From positions 27,744,362 to 27,808,361 of the forward strand of contig OX578140.1 of NCBI GenBank assembly GCA_951213105.1: a stretch of DNA of 64,000 bases, read 5' to 3'. Below are positions 33,000 through 45,899 of this stretch, piece after piece. This stretch comes from Amaurobius ferox. Its lineage: Eukaryota; Arthropoda; Arachnida; Araneae; Amaurobiidae. Under the pieces are notes generated by a model. It was given only the letters and a program-made list of their open reading frames with translations. It was not told the origin of the DNA and searched no databases. The position numbers and the translations under genes are program-made. Position 1 is the stretch's first letter. Every line of letters begins with the position of its first letter.

Positions 33000-33310
33000 T
33001 TTTAAGTCCTCCTGTCATATCTGACTTAAAGGTGATTAAACCCGCATAAATTCCAAATGTGTATCCAGTATTAATATGTATCCCACATTAAATTGTGCAG
33101 TCATAAAGCTCCTTCAGTTAAGCAGAGACATAATTTCTTGTAATTACAGTAAACTGTCTAGGTCATCTAATGAAGCATAGTACCGCAAAGTAATAAATGT
33201 TGTAACCTTCCTTAAATGTTGCCATTTTCAAATCTCTTATGCTGATTAATTTCCTGAGTAAAATGTCTGGAAATATATTTAAAGTCACTAACATTTGGAA
33301 CTCAATTCAT
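33000..33310 (+). repeat. Family E ancient repeat, copy 4
   Basis: The best-kept copy alongside 11025: GCATAAATTCCAAATGTG, AGTATTAATATGTATCCCAC, GTCATCTAATGAAGCATAGT, AAAGTAATAAATGTTG and TGATTAATTTCCTGAGTAAA. Confidence 0.5.
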
Positions 33311-35286
33311 TTTTCACAAATAAGGGATGGCATGTCACAAGACATTTAATTTAATTAAAGTGCATATAAATATTTCATTTTAAAAATTATTAAAATATGA
33401 TAGATTATTAGTGAAAATATAAAACGTAAAATATGAACTTATTTTAATGCCTAAACAGATCTTATTAATCTTAAAGGTTTCTAACCTTTTACATCAAGAG
33501 TTCTGACCAAGTAATTCTATCGTCTAACCTTTTTATTCATCTGTTAACTATAAGGTTGAAAATACCCTTTCCCATTTCAATTTCAGGTCTGTTTTTAAAT
33601 ATCTTGCAAAAATGAATTTCCCGTCTGTTAATAACCCTATTCCGGTCTTCAAATTTTGGGGTGTTTATCATAACCCTTGTGAATAGCGCTTTGGATATGT
33701 TGATCAAACAAAAATATATCTTCAATTTCGTATTAAGAAGCACATGAGTCATGTTTCTTAACAAGGAGTTTCAAATTTGCCAATTGCTGTACATTTTTCT
33801 GACGCTAATCATGTTTTAAATTATTCAGAAGATTTTGGCCCCTAATACCATTTTTGAATAGGACTCTCTTGAATGTTTTTCAGTTGTTCGTTTGTCAAAA
33901 TCCCTTAAAGCTAATTATACTTTCTACTCTTCTGATCGGAAGTCTCTGGTTTACTCTTTCGATTTTGATTGTACACTTCTCATTTCGGTAATTTTGCTCC
34001 TTTTTATATTTTCTCTAATTTAAGAGTGCTTTTATGAATATTTGAATCCTTTATTCAATTTTCTGCTTGGTATTTAACCTTTCATTCATAATGTACCACC
34101 ATTTGTTCCTTCCTTTTGTGTTTTTACCACGTTTTACTTCGCTCGGCGTTGGAAGTATAATTTCTCAGTGTTTTTCTGCATTTGCTGGTCTTGTATTAAC
34201 CGTCGATATTTCACTAACGAGTTATGGTTGTGCTTCGTGTGAATTCTGAAAAAGAAGGCTGATTTTCTCCTTCGAAGCCTATCGATACTATTAATTTTGT
34301 ACAGTAGCTGAATTTAACGATTTTAATTTTATTCTTTAGCAGTAGTTTGAGCTGTACATATAATTATATATAACTTTGAATCAATAATATAAAATCAAGT
34401 GCTTATTTAATTAATTTTCAATATGCAAACACATACAGTTTAAATTCATGAGTAGGAAAACTAAATGCATTTGTATCAAAGCACGGTAATAAATGTAGCC
34501 TACATACAAAATTAACGCAATGTAATTTACATATATTGCCCAATGCCATTTATATTTATTTAAATTTATTATGACTGAATAGAAAGCGTTACTCCCTGTT
34601 GCTTTATTCTAGCAAACTAAACTCTTGCTCGTAAGCAATTTTATTGTTCTTAGCATTAAAATTAAATCACACACACATACTGTGTTAAACACTTCAGAAT
34701 ATTCAAAATTCACTTTGCTATTCTATTTGGGAACGATAGTGAATAATTATTTTGTTGCATTGTGGTGTTTATATTCCTTTAAAACTAGACAGTAAATCAG
34801 CAGTTGGAATGATTTCACTTTTAAAATATCAATGAGTAATGGGATTCATACTCAGCTTTCTTAATAATAATCTACGAGGTGTTTAAATGCTAGTTTCAAA
34901 GTATTTTATCGGTAACTTCTGCACTGGTCCGAAATAAAAATGCGTAATTTTTTATTAATTACGTCATCAGTGTCCACTCACTCCTAATATAGTACAGGTA
35001 ACGTGAACTCTGCCCTTTATTGTTCTCGTCTCAAATTTACGTCGTGATCCAAAGATTAGAATCCAGTGGTATTATTTATAGAACATTTTCAAATTTGGGA
35101 TTTCGAAAAAAATACATTTTAAAGACATGTGAAGCACACTTCAGATACATTTTGGAATATTCATAACTTTGAGTGCATCGGCATTTGTGCGTTTGTGAAA
35201 TGCGGACCCGATAACTCAAGAACGAAATGGCCTCAACAATAAATTCGATCACCAATCATATCAAAATGTGCTAACATGTTGAAAAA
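33311..35286. other. no recognised feature
   Basis: AT-rich. Frames at 33537-33764 (-) and 34067-34249 (+) show no conserved domain. Confidence 0.4.
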
Positions 35287-35310
35287 ATAAAACTCATAGG
35301 CTGAACACTG

Positions 35311-35470
35311 TGACAATAAGGTGTCTTCCGTGCTCATGATAATTCCATGTGACAATAAGGTGTCTTCCGTGCTCATGATAATTCAATGTGACAATAAGGT
35401 GTCTTCCGTGCTCATGATAATTCCATGTGACAATAAGGTGTCTTCCGTGCTCGTGATAATTCCATGTAAC
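35311..35470. repeat. 39-bp tandem array, four clean units
   Basis: Units start at 35311, 35350, 35389 and 35428 with TGACAATAAGGTGTCTTCCG; they differ at one or two positions. A fifth, diverged unit starts at 35467. Because 39 is a multiple of three the array is open in more than one frame, which explains the repeated peptides on both strands; I do not treat these as genes. Confidence 0.95.
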
Positions 35471-35811
35471 AATATAGTGTGCCTTCCGAACAGTGATAAT
35501 TTCTTCAGGTACAGCAATATATGTGTCACCAAGTACGAGATGGTGTATCTTCCGAACAGTGAGTTCCTTCATTTTAGTGACATGTCGGTTGTAATGCACC
35601 GATATATGTATGTCAATGTTACAATATAGTGTGTCTTACATGCGGTGATCTGCATTTCTGTGACAGATATATGTGCAGTGGATCAAAGCAACATTTCCAC
35701 AGTGGCCGCAATGTGTACACATATGTACTCAGTGCAATGTTTACCGTGTGCTGAAATTTTCTCTCTGCAAGGGGGGATATCATGTAACACAATATTTGTA
35801 TTACATGTTAC

Positions 35812-35874
35812 ATTCCAATTACGGATGCCAACATAGCCATTTCGAAATTCCAATTGCGGATGCCAACCTAGCTA
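35812..35874. repeat. direct duplication of a 28-bp motif
   Basis: ATTCCAATTACGGATGCCAA at 35812 and ATTCCAATTGCGGATGCCAA at 35847, each followed by a CATAGC/CCTAGC block. Confidence 0.9.
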
Positions 35875-35997
35875 ATGAGCTATTTAAATGCTGCGGAGGG
35901 AGTCAATGGCAATACAAACATAAATAAGCAGCGCATCCCCTTCTTCACTTCAACGAATCAACAACGACACTACAATGTGAAAAGAAAAAGGTTTGAG

Positions 35998-36022
35998 AGA
36001 ATGTTCTAGAACTTTCCAGAAG
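35998..36022. promoter_or_regulatory. perfect five-unit heat-shock element
   Basis: Five contiguous alternating pentamers, aGAAt gTTCt aGAAc tTTCc aGAAg. Three such units suffice to bind a heat-shock factor trimer (established knowledge). On the minus strand, an AT-rich TTATTTATG lies ~80 bp downstream (35917-35926), and the 39-bp array lies further on in the same direction. I see no protein-coding target in either direction. Confidence 0.7.
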
Positions 36023-36290
36023 ATGCAATTTCGACAGCGTCCTAGACGCACCTGAAGTTTTTGGTAGTCGTCTTAAAACTTTCGAACGAGTCAGCATCAT
36101 GTTTTTGGTTTTTGTGAAAAAGTGTCTGTAGATTGTGAGCAATAGAATGGTAGCCTGCGCAAGTACGCGAAGTGCAACGATTTTCCCACATCATTGAGAT
36201 GGCACGAATATGCACGTAACAAAGAGTAAAGGTAACCAACTTTCAATTGTCACTATTAGCACGGAAGGCACACCTTTAACGATTATCAAA

Positions 36291-38028
36291 ATAATTGACT
36301 ACCAGTTCGTATGAGTATACCATATGAACGAGTTCGTAAATATTGAACTATAAGAACCATTCTTTATCGCTTGTTTAAAGGAAACTGTTTTTTAAGAAAT
36401 TTAAGTCAAAGTATTATGTGTGTAAATATATATATATATATATTAATGTAATATTGTTAGTATTATGTGTCTTTTAATAATTGATTTAATTATAGCATAG
36501 TTACTCCAGATATAATAGATATCTATTAAGTAAAATATTAAAATAAATTGAGCAATTAAGCATGTGTGTTTCTTTATGTTTTGTGTGTTCGTAGTCCGAG
36601 CTTGAGAACCGGGAGCTTACATGCTCCACCCTTAGTGGCGGCATCATAGGTAAGTCCTATACTGGTAAATTTTGATAAGGACAATTTTACCTTATGACAA
36701 ACACATCATATGTTACAGAATTATATATCAAATTCAGCAGCAAAGAATTCTTTTGGGGACGGATTTTAGCTTTGTAAATAAAAAAAAAATATTCCACACG
36801 TTGTGATGCTTATATAGCAGACTGGCTGTACCATGTTTGCAGGTTGCTCTTAAAGTTAATCACCATATGAGCAAGTACGATCATAAGACTCTTTTTGTAA
36901 ATGGTAGGGACTTTGTCACGAAATTATAAGCCCAAGTTGTGTGCCATTCTTTTTAATGTTATCCTGACCTTGCACGGACACACTGGAACACTTTTACTCA
37001 AGGAAAACACCACGCTATCAAAAATAACAAATGTAATAACAGAAACTTAATTACATAATTTCAAACCAAATTAATTATTAATTCTGGCTAGATATAACAA
37101 AAATTAATGCGCACAAAAACGGCATTAAAGTCAACCGGCTGGATACTTGTCGGTACTGGTGCATAATTACAGAGTGAGAGAGAGTCGAGAGAAAATCCCG
37201 AATTTACACACAAGAGATCAAGTTCTTTTCTTATGGCACTGATGGCACGACTTTAGAAACGCCCCTACGCAAACTAACATTCACGCCTCGTAAATAAAAT
37301 ACTATACTTGATTACTATACTTAATATTAAATTTCAAAATACTAATTTTCAAAAATAATAAAGTTCGGCGCATTTGAGACGCCACACGTTACAATCATCA
37401 AAACTGACATACGTTACGGTATAATTTCTTATATTTCAGATTTTTCAACTGAGTCTAAATAAACTCTTTTCATTTCACCAGCTTATTTCAAGATTGAATT
37501 TACTACAATATGAACCTGTAGTACATTATCAAGCAAGGGGAAGTTTTACGCCGCATTTACTAAACTGCTGCGATAAACGTTGAAACCCGAGAGGTAGATA
37601 AGATAAAGCTAATGTAGTATCAGACATAATTACACGTAATTGGGATGAACTGTCTCGTATTTCTCATGGAGTTCCTGTTCAATTAAATTTTAACTCCATT
37701 AACACATAATAATAATGTCATATCATAAATATGAATTCAGAATGAGTGCATTTGTTGAGCGCATTACAATAAAAGTCAAGAAAGAATTGATCTTGATAAT
37801 GAATTTTTAATTGTACCACATTTTCTAATTTTAAAATTTTTTAAGGAGAGTTTTCAAATTTTATGAACCTCAAACAAAAGTGAGTTTTAATTATGAAATT
37901 ATAAACTTTTCAAGAAAACGTTAACTCATCTTGCATATTATAGGAATAGGTTTGTGTGTGTGCCTGTGTATCTGTGCAGAATGTTGCGATAAATCTAATC
38001 CTCGTGTACAATCATGAAATTCGGTACA
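36291..38028. other. no recognised feature
   Basis: AT-rich, with a short (TA)n at ~36428 and a GA-rich patch at ~37170. No gene. Confidence 0.4.
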
Positions 38029-38270
38029 GAGGTATTTCAGAATCCGAATAATTGCACCCTTGGTACTATGTATTTTAATTTTTAATTTGTTTTTTATCTA
38101 TTGTATGTTTTATCCCGATTTAGGCCGATATCCACTTAGGCTAAAATATGAGGTATTTCAGAATCCGAATAATTGCACACTTGGTGCTATGTATTTTAAT
38201 TTTTAATTAGTTTTTATCTATTGTATGTTTTATCCCAGTTTAGGCCGATATTCTCTTAGGCTAAAATATT
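38029..38270. repeat. tandem duplication of ~121 bp
   Basis: GAGGTATTTCAGAATCCGAA begins both halves (38029 and 38149); the halves differ at a few positions (CCCTTGGTACT against CACTTGGTGCT). Confidence 0.95.
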
Positions 38271-40239
38271 ATCACAGATTTTCATCTATAAATCTTTGAT
38301 TATTGTATTGAGCTTGCGCTTTTATATCTTGAAATTTAAGCATTACACACTTGAAAAATGAAAAATTTTTATCTTTTCAACTTCACGATTATTCAAAAAC
38401 TACAAGAGGTTATTAAAAAATAAATTAGATTACTTAATACATACTATATATACATTTTTCTCATAGTTCTAAGATATTTCGAGTGAATGTAAAAAAAAAA
38501 AAAAAAATGAAGAGAAACTTGCACAGGCAAACTCTGTTTTGGTTTACTAGATTTATTTTCCCGAAGAAAAGTTCAAAATAAGAACATACTGAAATATTTT
38601 TCATATATTCATAGACTGCATCCTATTTCCAACAAAACAGAGAAAAGTGTGTGAAGTTTTATTCATTTTATTAAGTACGTATGAGTGTGCAAATTGTTTG
38701 CATTTCTCCTAACACTCCAATTTCCGCCATAAGTACCCCAAGCGTAGAGGTTATTCACATAAAAAAGAAACAAAACGTGAAGTTTAACATGGAACTGAAA
38801 AGATAAGAATGGCAACGTCCAGTTTCTTGAAAATGGTATAAAACAAAACTGCTAAAAATAAACGGTAAATAGTTGAATTCATATGATTCTTGTTACACAA
38901 TTAAACGGATTGAATCTTATTCTACAGCAGCAAGGCATTCTTTGATCTACAACTATGAGGATTCTGCCAAAATTATGATTTGAAACGTCCTTGAAGAAAG
39001 TAAACATGAGCAAATTAGAAGGAAGTTAGGTGACTAAGAAGGAGGTATACTTGATTTGCTTATGCCTTCTTCCATAAAGATTTTACTAGAAAATTTGTAT
39101 TCTCACGATCAGAACTTTGATTTGTTGTGAGTCCTGAATTAGTCTGAGAATATAGTGTCGTTTTTTGACCGCTAATAAGATATCACATTATAAATTATGG
39201 GTAATTATTTAAATAGAGGAAACAATAGCATCTGATTTATTAAAACACTGAAAAAAGTGTAAAGCTGCCATGCAGGGTTCATAGGGGGTGGCGAACATAG
39301 CGAGCAGGAACGGAGTAATTAGAAATGTGAAAGATTTTACACGATCTACTACACGCTATTTAAATAACCATTTGTCATCTTCACATGTAATTTACTGAAA
39401 AGGAGTTGAAAGATATGCAGTTGACACTTTACCGATTTTTTTTAATATCAACATTATTTGTAAAACATAACGAAAAGAACTCTAAACTAAACATAAAGAA
39501 ATAGTAAGAAATAAAAAGAATACGAAAGAAATAGAACTCTAAACTAAACAGTAGTCATATAACTCATTTATTTCAGCATAATTGGTAAATATTATATACT
39601 CTGCATGGAGTTAACATGGATTTGATATACAACACTTACTTTTAAATCTTTGAAAATAATATGTGTTACTCCAATCCATTTTTTGAAAAAAAATAAACGC
39701 CATCTTCGGAGAAAAGGAATAACATCAACAGAGAAGTGATGTCAAATGGTGTGATGAGTACAGCTTTCATTTAAATTGTACACAATCTACAAGTTGTAGA
39801 GTTGACCGTAAAACTAAACCGCGAGTATTTGTTTAGAATTAAAAATATTTTTTGCACATCTGTTCACAAATCATAAAGTGCTGCACAAAGTTTTAAAACA
39901 TCCTATACAGTGCATGCTTCACAAACAGAGCGAAACAACGATAGTTTACTCTCAGGGTGTTTTTAAAAAATAAAATATACTGCTAAGGTAATTTAATTGA
40001 GGTATCCAGCTTAATATGTAGATCTGGTCACAGAAGATTCTACCCTGTCTTTAAACTTTGAAAATGTTTTGAAAAATTATTTTAAATCTATTTATTTTAC
40101 TTTAAAAACAAAATAATTTATGTGTGACGTGGAAGAAAAATGATTTACGTTTAAGGATTATTAAATTCATTATTTTAAATCACCTTAACATTGCCGTAAA
40201 TTCATATATAGTGGAATTAACATTTAAATCGTACATCGC
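38271..40239. other. no recognised feature
   Basis: AT-rich, with a poly(A) run near 38491-38507. No coding or repeat signature found. Confidence 0.4.
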
Positions 40240-41047
40240 TCGTTGTTGTGCCGCAATAACCCTCCAATTATGTTTACCTTTTGTGTAAGTCCTGAAAAGA
40301 ATTATTAATTAATATTAAAAGATTAGACTATTTAAAACTTAAACAATATAATTTATTATCCATATCAATTTATCATCAACAGCAATTTATCATTTATATC
40401 ATTTCTCATTTATTATCAATTTTCATTTAACTATTTTAGCTAGGGGAGATACGACCAGAAATATTAATTTTACGAAGGTGTCTAGGACAGGTAACATCAG
40501 AGCCCATACCTTCCAGTTTAGACTTGGACTCATCATCTCGCTTGCATCAGTCTTATACTGGCATAACTCTGTGGTGTGTGGCTCCTCCTCGTATATCTCA
40601 CTTCGACTGATACTTTATATCTGCATACTGCTAGGTCATGTTCGCTTCGCTCCTTTTGTCAAACTCTTTTCAACAACACTTCGTAGGAAACTTCTCGCAA
40701 CCACATTTCGTGTCAGACTTACTTCTGCAATATTTTGTATCCGAGTTACTTCTGCGACATTTCGTATCGGTGTGTCTTGTGGTTCCTTCGGCGGGGGGGG
40801 GGGGTAGCTACGCCCTTCTTCTCCTTGGCGCTCATTGGTTCTTCAGAACGCAATGGCATCACTTGACATTTATCAAGGCCCTCTCAGCCCCTTTGGCCTG
40901 GGACACCCAAATTTATGGTATTTGACCTAAAAGTTCACGTTGTTGTAAACTCTGGCGCCAGCTAGACTAAAACCTTTGTTAGCCGTTCTAGGCACCATAA
41001 ATATTGAAATAAAAATGTCTCATGTGAGGACATATTCTGGCCTCACA
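40240..41047 (+). mobile_element. LTR retrotransposon 3' end, copy 2
   Basis: Aligns with 9155-10045: shared CAATAACCCTCCAA and ATTATTAATTAATATTA upstream, purine tract CTAGGGGAGA, then an LTR (about 40450-41047) opening TACGACCAGAA and closing TTCTGGCCTCACA. It contains GTGTGTGGCTCCTCCTCGTA, a G run (about 40792-40804), TTTGTTAGCCGTT and AATAAA near 41010. The frames at 40478-40925 run through the LTR and are not genes. Confidence 0.55.
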
Positions 41048-41699
41048 ATTTAAATATAATTTTATTATTGAAAATAAATTCTGATACTTAGGAGAATAAA
41101 TGTTATATATATAGTTATACGCCTATAAGAATATCCAAATGTTAAGTAATACCCCTTAGGCCAATCTGCATAAAGAAAATCATATACCGTCCCACATCAC
41201 GTATTTACTAGTTTCTACGTGCTAATGAAATCGTTGACTTTTGAAACGTCATATTTCTTGAGAAAATCAGTTAAAATATATTCTATTTGGCGAACTTTAA
41301 TATACATATCTGACAACATTTCAACCCTCTTAAACCCAATTAACAGATAATAAGTGCATAATATTCAAGGACCAACGGATAAACCTTCATTCCGTTGCAC
41401 ATAACTCCCACATAATAGATACACCTGAATATAATGAAGCAGCTCAGGTGTTAATTGGATGTCCCCAAAGACTGCGAATAAGGGTTCTTCAATTACTTCT
41501 GATCAGGAGAATGAATTTGAATTAGCAGTATTCGCAAATGACCGAACTTCAATTCATATTGAAATAGTTTTACTTCATCGTCATCATTTCACTTTAGTCA
41601 TACTTAAAGCTGATTCAATCCATACCTAAAACATTACAAATCTTGATGTATATAAATATAATATTAATAGTCTTGGATAAGAAAATGCGTAATTAGATA
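41048..41699. other. no recognised feature
   Basis: AT-rich. CAATTACTTCTGATCAGG here resembles CAATTACTTCTGATGAGG at ~43908, a hint of an old duplicate. Confidence 0.3.
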
Positions 41700-43440
41700 A
41701 TTTATTTAATATTAGGAGACTCTGCAGCCTGCTCACTCCACTCGCGCAACACGCTTAGGGAGGCTTCGCCTCCTACTCGCTGCACTCGCAGATGTCATTT
41801 CATATCTATCTTTCCTAAAAATTCTACTTTCAAAAATCTATTTTCTATCCCTGCCTATTTCCCGCAGGAGGGAAAAGCAGGGATTTTCTTAGCCCAGGGA
41901 ATCCAAAAACTGAATTCCTTGATCATGCCAAACTAAAGTTTAAATCGGTACGTGGCTTATTTCATCATATTACCCTATTATTTCTCTTTAAATGTACCAC
42001 ATTTCATATTTTTGTATGCCATAGTTTTTACGGTACGAGTCAGAGAAATCGCTAGACGTGCCGATACGAAAAAAAAAGCTCTCTTCAGAAGTGCATAAAA
42101 AACAAAATATCTAAAAAATTACATCAAAATTAAACAAGATCATTAAAGAGCAAGAAAGATCAATCATGCATAAAGCATTGATTATGAAACACTTTCCAAC
42201 TTCAATGCAATTTTATACAAACATCTCTAAAATGCGATACATTCCTCGGTAATGTTTTTAAAGTTATCACAATACTACATTAATTTATTATATTTGAAAA
42301 CTTCATCGAAGAAAATGAACTTCATTCAAATGACGGCATTGGAATATAAATTGCCTGGTTTAAACATCTCTAAAATGCGATTCATTCATCGGTAATATTT
42401 TTAAAATTATCATAACACTACAATAATTTATTATATTTGAAAACTTCATCGAAAACAAATGAACTTTATTCAAATGACGTCATCGAAATATAAATCGCCT
42501 CTATATAAAAGCAGCATTTCATTCATAAACATTTTTCTAATCGTTTCATTCATCACAATACTATAACAATTTATTTTATTTAAAAATTTGAAAAATTGTT
42601 ATCAACCATATTTATTTTAAAATGCGAAACCTTTCTCATATGTAAAATAATTAAACTCTTGGAAAGATATTTATGATGTAATATACCTCTTTTTTCTTTC
42701 TGGAGGATATAACGAGAGTCAGAATTTAATTGAATTTATTTTTCTCACTATATTAAATAGTTTTTATTCAAAAAACTACCTAACATATTTTACTGAAATT
42801 TTTTTTATATATTTTATGGGAGAATTTGAATATTTCCTAAAATTTTCGAAGCAATTTGTAAATTTTAAATTAGCTTAAAAAATGTTTGAAAAATTAGATC
42901 CCATAGGATTCAATGTATTTCATTTTTCAAGCCGGGTTCAATAAAAAACTAATTGGGTGATATTATCCATTTATATTCCCATAGGTCCCACAGACCGTCT
43001 GATAAACATACTAAAATTTCATTTTGATAAAGTCATTTTTACGGCAGTTATCGTGCTAACGGATATACAGACAGCCAAGACAGAATGAACAAAGTCATAA
43101 ACACTTTCAACTATGTTGTAAAGTGTTAAAAAGCGGTTCCGTCTTGCAAAACTTCACCCATGTAGATACCTTTCTGCAAAAATTCGTGGTCTTGCTATTG
43201 TTAGTCTATCCAGGACGCAAACTCGCAACTCAACAATTTTGTCTTTGAATTTGACATTAAATATTTCTTAAACTACAAAATATATCAAAAAACGGTTTAT
43301 TTCAGCGTATTCCGCAAACCTTTCTCTATAAGTGTAATAAATTTCATATTTTTATATGCAGTACATTTTGCTGTATGAAGTAAAGAATCTCGAGAAACGA
43401 GAAATGTGTCAATCAGCTATGGCGACTACTTTATTTTTAA
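41700..43440 (+). repeat. Family D copy 2, split by a family C element
   Basis: 41700-42140 and 43131-43440 together match 8246-9055 in order (GGGAGGCTTCGCCTCC, CTATCCCTGCCTATT, TACGGTACGAG, then after the gap CCGTCTTGCAAAACTTC, GTCTATCCAGGACGC, AAATATTTCTTAAACTAC and the terminal TTTTTAATATAGAGA). Confidence 0.75.
42151..43130 (+). mobile_element. Family C copy 2, inserted in family D
   Basis: 5' end CAAGAAAGATCAATCATGCA, with the hairpin AATCATGC...GCATTGATT, then subterminal ACACTTTCCAAC. It has two internal tandem copies of a ~150-bp block (42200-42490), the AACCCGGCTTG-like block inverted relative to the other copies, and the 3' hairpin AACACTTTCAAC-TAT-GTTGTAAAGTGTT at 43099-43127. Reads 5'-to-3' on the plus strand. 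Confidence 0.75.
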
Positions 43441-45409
43441 TATAGAGAGAAATAAGTACAAAATTGGAAAATTTCGTTCACTTTCTGGAAATTTAGTTAA
43501 ACTCACTAGCATGTTTATAGAAAAACAATTATTTCACAATGCATTTAATAGACAGAAAATATTCATATATAATTACGCTGCTAAACTTGGTGATCTGATT
43601 TGCCTAACTGATAATTCTAAACTGTATTCATAAGTAATACAAGACAATATGTTTTTTTATACCATGTGAAATGCCATTGATTTTTTGTACGCAGGAGATA
43701 TGATTTATTTTGATCTACGATTTAAAGTGGATACTGTACCCCTGCTGTTGATATGGCTCCCTTGAACTAGGATACAATCTCCGCACTTCTGGATTGAGAC
43801 ATCTTGTAAATCCTGTTACATATCTAATCATCATGTATGATTAAAATGAAGGAAGTGTATTGGAAATTTAGATTACTCGAAAACTCAGTTAAATAATACG
43901 CCAATTACTTCTGATGAGGGAATGGTAAATTACAATTAACTGTAGTAGTTAGATGTCAACAAATCGAATATCTTTCAATTTATACTTAGAAGTGAAACTA
44001 TTGCATACCAAAGAGAATGCAGTAAATATCTAATTACGTATAGGCAATTAGGAGTGAAAAGGGCTTGTGATAGAGCATTTAATGTGTGATTGACATATAC
44101 ATTATTAAATCGCTTGTGTTCAACAAGGAACATAACCCATCAAGTGCCAAATTCGATTTTGTTAGAAAATAATTAGAATAAATTTGAGTATCCTTACGAG
44201 TTGTTATCGCTGAGAATCAACAAACCTTATGAAAATACATATTAGTATAAGATGAACTAATGTCATGAAAAGTTCTGATGTCTTCGAGCTATGGTGACTT
44301 CATGGGGAAGAAAATAATTTCGTTAAATCTTGGTAATGGCACAGAATAAATTTGAAGTAAGGGTATCAAATATGTTTTGGATAAAACTACGTATAAGATA
44401 TCTTATCACAGTGAGTGCATTTAAAATAGCATAATTTTTCAGCTGTGAATAGTACTCCAATTGTAGATTCACTATTATCCGTAGGCCAATTCATGTCGCT
44501 GAAAGTCAAAGGCATAGAAAAGTCAAAATGTGCAGAGGCAGAAAGAAAAATTGTTATGAATATATATCATATCCATATTGTTATTGCTGTTATTTTATTT
44601 TGCTATTCTTACGAGCACGTAATAAGCATATACAAGCTGCTGTTCACAAGAAGAGAAAGATCCTAACTTTCAAAATTCCACTCTCAGGCATTTTTCATGA
44701 TTAACAATATTGCGAATCTTAGTGGGAATCGACAAATTATGTCTTACCTCCGACGTCAGATTTTTGAAAGATAGATTTCAGGCTCTAAGAAGGTCGATTG
44801 CCACGAATGACGTTTATAGGAGAGTTGTCGATGTTAGTATCTCGCTAATATCGCATATAATAATTCTCACGAAAAAATTTCGTGTTTAGTATGTATTCAT
44901 TAGTACACAAGCCTACATGCGGGTTTATGATGGTGAACTATGCTGTTATACTCATAGAATGAATTTAACTTTTAAAAAATTTGAAGCCAAATACATTGTA
45001 GAATTGAATTATCTGGGCTACATTGAGTATTTTGAAATTGCGGTACAAATACCCTTTTTTGCAGTTACTGTAGGTATCGACCATTGTATGTTGATAAGAA
45101 TACAATAAATATTAGACCTTTGTATTAACTCCATTACCATTGATGAGAGCTATTCTAAAATACTTGCATTCGCATAGACGAAATAGTTTGCATAGTTACA
45201 TTTCATGATGAATGTACACATTGTGGGATAGCCTTGCTTTCTTTAATCTCATACTTCTAAAACATTTTTTTCCCATATTCAGCACCAAATTCCATTTACG
45301 TGCAAAATTAAATAAAATTTAATTCACTTAATGGAATTAACATTTTAAAAATTCTATACAAACTCTTTTCGTAGAATTTTAAAAACGGTAATTACCAACA
45401 TAACCGTTA
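43441..45409. other. no recognised feature
   Basis: AT-rich. Frames at 43406-43633, 44445-44666 and 44917-45108 (+) have no domain I recognise. Parts of 44330-44830 loosely resemble 48720-48900. Confidence 0.35.
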
Positions 45410-45720
45410 CTCAGATATGCAATTAAAATATAATGCAACATATACTATGGAGGATATTCAAAATTATGATTCACGAGCTGCGTTACTTGAACCATTAAAA
45501 CTTCTTAAGGAAAGATCAAAGGAGCTAATTTTTAAAGAATGGGATCGTTGGTGGGTATAAAGCCGCAGGGAGAGAAACTTTATGCCAGAATAATAGTCGA
45601 ATGAAAATATTTGGTATGTTTTATTAATGTTTTATATCAAATATAAAAATGAGAATAAAGCTTAAGTCACATTAAACATCTCGTATGTAACATGAAATTT
45701 TAATAAATTATATAATATTT
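45410..45720 (+). repeat. Family F old dispersed repeat, copy 1
   Basis: Shares a diverged sentence with 48400-48680 and more weakly with 61750-61980: GATATTCAAAATTATGATTC, GAACCATTAAAACTTCTTAA, GGGTATAAAGCCGCAGGGAG, GCCAGAATAATAG. Confidence 0.4.
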
Positions 45721-45833
45721 AATTTGTGGAGAATGTTGAGACACAATGTGCTGTTCGAATTGTAAATCACGTACATACAAAATCGGTAAAATGGTAAAGG
45801 TTACAACTCTAAGAATAAAATAAATTTTTAAAA

Positions 45834-45899
45834 TACTAATCAATTAAAAATAAATAGTCATATTAAATACTAATCAATTAAAAATAAATAGTCATATTA
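45834..45899. repeat. tandem duplication of a ~34-bp unit
   Basis: TACTAATCAATTAAAAATAA followed by ATAGTCATATTA occurs twice in succession. Confidence 0.95.

Larger units (their letters stand above)
35287..36290. mobile_element. repeat-rich ~1-kb element with inverted end motif and heat-shock motif
   Basis: The left part is a 39-bp tandem array whose core is AGGTGTCTTCCGTGCT. The inverse of that core (AGCACGGAAGGCACACCTTT) appears once at 36258-36280, bracketing the segment. Inside are further decayed copies of the unit (35467-35640), a 35-bp-period direct duplication (35812-35874) and a five-unit heat-shock element. The span is less AT-rich than its flanks. A DNA-transposon nature is inferred only from the inverted end motif; no transposase is present. 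Confidence 0.45.

Noticed and set aside
35311..35470. CRISPR-like array
   Set aside because: The units are directly adjacent with no unique spacers, and the sequence is eukaryotic.
35294..35629. Repetitive proteins encoded by the 39-bp array on both strands
   Set aside because: The unit length is a multiple of three, so open frames arise automatically; there are no start context, splice signals or family match.
40478..40925. 109- and 95-codon frames as genes
   Set aside because: Both lie inside the LTR-like repeat, overlap each other and run through a G run; the repeat's other copy does not keep the frames.
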